Under the pieces are notes generated by a model. It was given only the letters and a program-made list of their open reading frames with translations, did no database searches and was not told the origin of the DNA. Both the position numbers and the translations under genes were made by a program. This document shows positions 60,296 through 64,000 of a stretch of 64,000 bases of DNA, in pieces; the first letter of the stretch is position 1; every line of letters starts with the position of its first letter. Source of the DNA: Streptosporangium sp. NBC_01756. Its GTDB lineage: Bacteria; Actinomycetota; Actinomycetes; Streptosporangiales; Streptosporangiaceae. The stretch spans positions 6,138,001 through 6,202,000 of the forward strand of contig NZ_CP109130.1 in assembly GCF_035917975.1 (NCBI RefSeq). The letters are read 5' to 3'.

Positions 60296-63200
60296 TCACC
60301 GGTAACGCACCTCCTGGGAGCGGCGGCGGATGATCGTGATCTCGTCGCGCTGGTTGCCGGTGGGGCCGAGATAGTTGAAGGCGTACGAGAGCTGCCCGTA
60401 CGCGCCGATCATGTGGGTCGGCTTGATCAGCACCCGGGTCAGCGAGTTGTGGATGCCGCCGCGGCGGCCCGTCCGCTCCGAGAGCGGCACGTCCACCACC
60501 CGGTCCTGCGCGTGGTAGACGTACACCGTCCCGGCGGGCATCCGGTGCGACACGATCGCCCTGGCCACGACCACCCCGTTGCGGTTGACCGCCTCGACCC
60601 AGTCGTTGTCGGCCACCCCGATCGCCGAGGCGTCCTCGACCGACATCCAGACGGTCGGGCCGCCCCGCGAGAGGGTCAGCATGATCAGGTTGTCCTGGTA
60701 CTCGGAGTGGATCGACCACTTGGAGTGCGGGGTGAGGTAGCGGACCACGATGCCGCCCTGCACCGGCCCGTCCTCGCCGTACAGCGCCGCGATGTCCAGC
60801 GGCGGGCGGTAGACCGGCAGCGCCTCGCCGTACTCGTGCATCCAGTCGTGGTCGAGGAAGAAGTGCATGCGCCCGGTGAGCGTGTGCCAGGGCTTGTCGT
60901 GTTCGACGTTGATGGTGAAGGGCGAGTAGCGGCGGTTGTGCGCCTCCTTGCCCGACCACTCCGGGCTGGAGGCCACATGGACCGGCCTGGCCTGGGTGTC
61001 GGAGAACACGATCCGATGGTCCTCGTGCGTCAGCCCCGACAGATCGGTTCCGGTGCGCTCGGACAGCTGGGCGAAGCCCTGTACGGCCAGCCGCCCGTTG
61101 CTGACGCCCGACAGCGCGAGGATCGCCTCGCACGCCTTCGCCCCGGTGTTCAGCAGCGGCCGTCCCCGGCCGATCCCCTCATGGGCCAGCCCGTTGCTCT
61201 GGCCGAGCCAGGCCACCTCCTCGTCGGGGCGGAACACCACTCCCTTGGCCGGCAGCCCGAGTTTCTCGGCGAGCGGGCCGAGAGAGGCCATCTTTGCGGC
61301 GATCGCCCCGTAGTCACGCTCCACCACGACCAGGTCGGGCACGACCGGTCCGTCCGGCGCCCGGCCGCCGGGCTGCGCGGTCTCTCCCGGCGTGTCGTGC
61401 TGGGGGGTCGAGACCACCACGTCCCGGCGCACCCCCAGGTGCTCGGCGGCCAGCTCCGAGAACCGGGCCGCGATGGCGTGGAAGGCGTCGAAGTCGGTCT
61501 TCGTCTCCCAGGGCGAGGTGATCGCCGGGTTGAAGGCGTGCACGAACGGGTGCATGTCGGTGGAGGACAGATCGTGCTTCTCGTACCAGGTCGCGGCGGG
61601 CAGGACGATGTCGGAGAACAGCGTCGTGGAGGTCATCCGGAAGTCCAGCGAGAGCAGCAGGTCCAGCTTGCCGCGCGGGGCGGCCGGATCGGGCTCCGGC
61701 AGGTTGGAGTCCGCGCCCAGCAGGTGATGCAGGAAGTACTCGTTGCCCTTGGCCGAGGAGCCGAGCAGGTTGGAGCGCCACACCGTGAGCACCCGCGGCC
61801 AGTTGCGCGGATCGTCGGGGTCCTCGGCGGCGAACCGCAGCCGGCCCTCCCGCAGCTCCCGGCGGGTGAACTCCACCGGGTCCGCGGCCTCGCCCAGCTC
61901 CAGCGGGTTGCGGTCGAAGGCGGGCGCCATCGGCATCCAGCCGTTGCGCACCGCCTGCGCCACCAGATCGGCCGTGTGCAGCCCGTTGAACTTTCCCGGT
62001 CCCAGCGGGGAGCAGAGCTCTCCCGCGTCGAACCGGTCGTAGCGCCACTGGTCGGTGTGCAGGTACCAGTACGGCGTGCCCGGGGTCTGCCTCGGCGGCC
62101 GGGACCAGTCGAGCCCGCCCGCCAGCTGCGCCCAGCCGCTCAGCGGCCGGCACTTCTCCTGGCCGACGTAGTGCGCCCAGCCGCCGCCGTTGACGCCCTG
62201 GCAGCCGGTGAGCAGCAGCAGCGACAGGAAGGCCCGGTAGATCGTGTCGCCGTGGAACCACTGGGTGGTTCCCGCACCCAGCACGATCATGAAGCGGCCC
62301 TGCGTCTTGGCGGCCGTCTCCGCCATCTCCCGGGCGATCCGCACCGCCCTGTCCGCCGGGACCGAGGTGATCGCCTCCTGCCAGGCGGGGGTGTACGGCT
62401 CGGCCGGGTCGTCGTAGCCGCCCGGCCACGTCCCGGGCAGGCCGTCCCTGGCCACGCCGTACTGGGCGAGCATCAGGTCGAAGACCGTGGTCACCAGGTG
62501 CTCGCCCACCCGCCGCACCGGCACGCCCCGGCGCACGCTGCCCGCTCCGCCGTCGAAGCGCGGCAGGTCGACCGCGACCGCCTGACCGCCGTACAGGGTC
62601 AGCAGCGGGTCGGTGTCCTGCCGGAGGTTCCAGCGGCCCACACCTGAGTCGGTCCAGCGGAAGCCGAGCGAGCCGTTGGGCACCGACGGCTCGCCGTCGG
62701 CGCCCATCAGGACCGTCTTCCACTGAGCACCCTCGCCGGTGTCGCCCAGATCGGCCGAGGTGAGGAACTTGTCCGGCACGTGGACGCCGTCGCGCTCGCG
62801 CAGCCGTACCAGGAAGGGGAGGTCGGTGAAGCGCTTGACGTAGCCGGTGAAGTACGGCACCTGCCGCTCGACGAAGAACTCCCTCAGCAGCACGTGGCCC
62901 ATCGCCATGGCCAGCGCGCCGTCGGTGCCCGGCCGGATCGCGAGCCACTCGTCGGCGAACTTCGCCGCGTCGTTGTAGTCGGGCGAGACCACGACGACCT
63001 TCTGGCCCCGGTAACGGGCCTCGGCCATGTAGTGCGCGTCCGGGGTCCTGGTGACCGGGACGTTCGCGCCCCACAGGACCAGGTAGGCGGCGTCCCACCA
63101 GTCGGCGGACTCGGGCACGTCGGTCTGGTCGCCGAAGACCTGGGGGGAGGCGACGGGCAGGTCGGCGTACCAGTCGTAGAACGACAGCATGGTCCCGCCG

Positions 63201-63841
63201 ATCAGCGAGACGAACCGCGAGCCGACCGCGTGGGAGACCATCGACATGGCGGGAATCGGGGAGAAACCGGCCACCCGGTCGGGGCCGTAGGCCTTGATCG
63301 TGTGCACGTGCGCGGCGGCGATCATCTCGACCGCCTCGGGCCAGCCGATCCTGACCAGCCCGCCCCTGCCGCGGGCGCCCTGGTACTCCCGCCGTCTGAC
63401 GGGATCGGTGGTGATCTCCGCCCAGGCGGCGACCGGGTCGAGGCCGCCGCGCCGGGCCGCGCGGTACATCTCCACCAGCACCCCGCGCGCGTAGGGATAG
63501 CGGATCCGGGTGGGGGAGTAGGTGTACCAGGAGAAGGCGGCCCCCCGGGGACAGCCGCGCGGTTCGTACTCGGGACGGTCCGGGCCCACGCTCGGGTAGT
63601 CGGTCTGCTGGGTCTCCCAGGTGATGATCCCGTCCTTGACGTAGACCTTCCAGGAGCACGAGCCGGTGCAGTTCACCCCGTGTGTCGAGCGGACCACCTT
63701 GTCGTGGCTCCAGCGGTCCCGATAGAAGGAGTCGCCCTCCCGGCCCCCGGTCAGGTACAGCGTTCGCGGATCGTCGTTCGCCGGTGCCCGCCTGAAGAAC
63801 CGGCCCGTCTTGAGGAGTAGATTCTCGACATCGGACGCCAT
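60296..63841 (-). CDS. narG: Respiratory nitrate reductase, alpha subunit
   Basis: 1,181 residues, normal for NarG. The FS0 cluster ligands are H and Cys in T-H-G-V-N-C-T-G-S-C-S-W-K, with a fourth in R-G-C-P-R-G. The Asp ligand of molybdenum lies in S-F-Y-D-W-Y-A-D-L-P, followed by G-D-Q-T-D-V-P-E-S-A-D-W-W. No twin-arginine signal, so it stays in the cytoplasm. It reduces nitrate to nitrite. First gene of narGHJI. ATG 63841 has little ribosome-site sequence, so the mRNA may have a very short leader. Confidence 0.96.
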   Translation of the reverse strand: MASDVENLLLKTGRFFRRAPANDDPRTLYLTGGREGDSFYRDRWSHDKVVRSTHGVNCTGSCSWKVYVKDGIITWETQQTDYPSVGPDRPEYEPRGCPRGAAFSWYTYSPTRIRYPYARGVLVEMYRAARRGGLDPVAAWAEITTDPVRRREYQGARGRGGLVRIGWPEAVEMIAAAHVHTIKAYGPDRVAGFSPIPAMSMVSHAVGSRFVSLIGGTMLSFYDWYADLPVASPQVFGDQTDVPESADWWDAAYLVLWGANVPVTRTPDAHYMAEARYRGQKVVVVSPDYNDAAKFADEWLAIRPGTDGALAMAMGHVLLREFFVERQVPYFTGYVKRFTDLPFLVRLRERDGVHVPDKFLTSADLGDTGEGAQWKTVLMGADGEPSVPNGSLGFRWTDSGVGRWNLRQDTDPLLTLYGGQAVAVDLPRFDGGAGSVRRGVPVRRVGEHLVTTVFDLMLAQYGVARDGLPGTWPGGYDDPAEPYTPAWQEAITSVPADRAVRIAREMAETAAKTQGRFMIVLGAGTTQWFHGDTIYRAFLSLLLLTGCQGVNGGGWAHYVGQEKCRPLSGWAQLAGGLDWSRPPRQTPGTPYWYLHTDQWRYDRFDAGELCSPLGPGKFNGLHTADLVAQAVRNGWMPMAPAFDRNPLELGEAADPVEFTRRELREGRLRFAAEDPDDPRNWPRVLTVWRSNLLGSSAKGNEYFLHHLLGADSNLPEPDPAAPRGKLDLLLSLDFRMTSTTLFSDIVLPAATWYEKHDLSSTDMHPFVHAFNPAITSPWETKTDFDAFHAIAARFSELAAEHLGVRRDVVVSTPQHDTPGETAQPGGRAPDGPVVPDLVVVERDYGAIAAKMASLGPLAEKLGLPAKGVVFRPDEEVAWLGQSNGLAHEGIGRGRPLLNTGAKACEAILALSGVSNGRLAVQGFAQLSERTGTDLSGLTHEDHRIVFSDTQARPVHVASSPEWSGKEAHNRRYSPFTINVEHDKPWHTLTGRMHFFLDHDWMHEYGEALPVYRPPLDIAALYGEDGPVQGGIVVRYLTPHSKWSIHSEYQDNLIMLTLSRGGPTVWMSVEDASAIGVADNDWVEAVNRNGVVVARAIVSHRMPAGTVYVYHAQDRVVDVPLSERTGRRGGIHNSLTRVLIKPTHMIGAYGQLSYAFNYLGPTGNQRDEITIIRRRSQEVRYR

Positions 63842-63882
63842 GTGTTCAGTTCATCACATTAAGTTAATATTTAAGGCTCTGG
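63842..63882. promoter_or_regulatory. AT-rich divergent control region between narG and narK
   Basis: Only 41 bp separate the two starts. It holds an AT-rich core (TTAAGTTAATATTTAA, 63859-63874). Both promoters must overlap here or extend into the genes. An FNR- or NarL-type site is expected in such places, but no good match to known consensus sequences was seen. Confidence 0.45.
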
Positions 63883-64000
63883 ATGGCATATATGTCGGAT
63901 GAACTCCGTAAAGGACAGACGGCCAACCTGGTTCTCGCCACAACCGCCTTCGCCATCACCTTCTGGGCGTGGAACCTGATCGGTCCGCTCGCGGGCGGCT
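63883..64000 (+). CDS. narK: Nitrate/nitrite MFS transporter NarK-like, N-terminal part
   Basis: Cut by the window end after 39 residues: M-A-Y-M-S-D-E-L-R-K-G-Q-T-A-N-L-V-L-A-T and then a helix with F-W-A-W-N-L-I-G-P-L-A-G-G, the first transmembrane segment of NarK/NNP porters. AAGG lies 6 nt before ATG 63883; ATG 63892 is an alternative. Divergent from narGHJI, so it probably imports nitrate or exports nitrite for that enzyme. Confidence 0.7.
   Translation, partial: MAYMSDELRKGQTANLVLATTAFAITFWAWNLIGPLAGG

Noticed and set aside
60086..62647. 853-residue plus-strand frame
   Set aside because: Antisense shadow of narG/narH; composition is that of a mirror frame.
63841..63858. CRP/GlxR-like site (TGTG-N10-CACA) before narG
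   Set aside because: The half sites are 2 bp farther apart than the usual TGTGA-N6-TCACA, and one arm is mismatched.

Overview
The window is a 64 kb stretch of a high-GC (about 70%) actinomycete chromosome. Gene density, GTG/TTG starts, Ala/Gly/Arg-rich proteins and the order dprA end - M23 peptidase - rpsB - tsf - pyrH - frr - cdsA - rlmN point to a filamentous actinobacterium. The Streptosporangiaceae are my best guess, but this is inference without a database search. No rRNA, tRNA, CRISPR array, transposase or phage gene was seen.

Region 1 (1-11.7 kb): conserved housekeeping block. It holds the 3' end of dprA, a secreted M23 peptidase gene, rpsB with a structured leader, tsf, pyrH, frr, cdsA and rlmN. 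It is interrupted by accessory genes: an APC permease, a divergent MFS exporter/ArsR-type regulator pair with a clear double operator, and a SUFU-domain protein. Several intergenic gaps hold tandem repeats. Region 2 (11.7-18 kb): accessory. It holds an ACT-domain protein, a fragment duplicated from the 3' end of rlmN, a three-gene cassette resembling type VII secretion accessory or effector modules (YbaB-like, small WXG-like, coiled-coil protein with a hydrophobic segment), an AAA/DUF4143 ATPase and a small ABC exporter. Region 3 (18-26.4 kb): polyamine/GABA-type catabolism. A DivIVA-like protein and an Lrp/AsnC regulator are followed by an aldehyde dehydrogenase, a complete PotABCD-type importer and a DadA/PuuB-like amine oxidase.

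Region 4 (26.4-37.3 kb): a DinB protein, an ECF sigma factor coupled to a membrane partner protein, a Cys-nucleophile alpha/beta hydrolase with a sugar kinase, a Kef-type antiporter, a PfkB kinase, a DUF2071 protein and a rifampin-phosphotransferase-like enzyme. Region 5 (37.3-52.9 kb): a secreted six-cysteine protein beside an AT-richer gap, a pentapeptide-repeat protein, a ferredoxin reductase, a phytase-like esterase, an MFS transporter, an acyl-ACP desaturase with a palindromic operator, DUF998, lipocalin-like and DedA proteins, a two-component system, a LysE exporter, a YeiH-type transporter split into two ORFs, and an orphan VapB next to a frameshifted vapC remnant.

Region 6 (53-57.1 kb): chitin degradation. 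A promoter with a ROK-type palindrome precedes two tandem secreted GH18 chitinases that share a nearly identical 566-bp CBM2-FnIII segment but have different catalytic domains. A third chitinase survives only as a deleted remnant. Region 7 (57.2-64 kb): the respiratory nitrate reductase operon narGHJI on the minus strand, with a divergent narK-like transporter cut by the window end.

Recurring themes are many near-perfect intergenic hairpins between convergent genes and several tandem repeats with a 33-bp period. Most functional names are family-level readings of the translated sequence. No search or alignment program was run.
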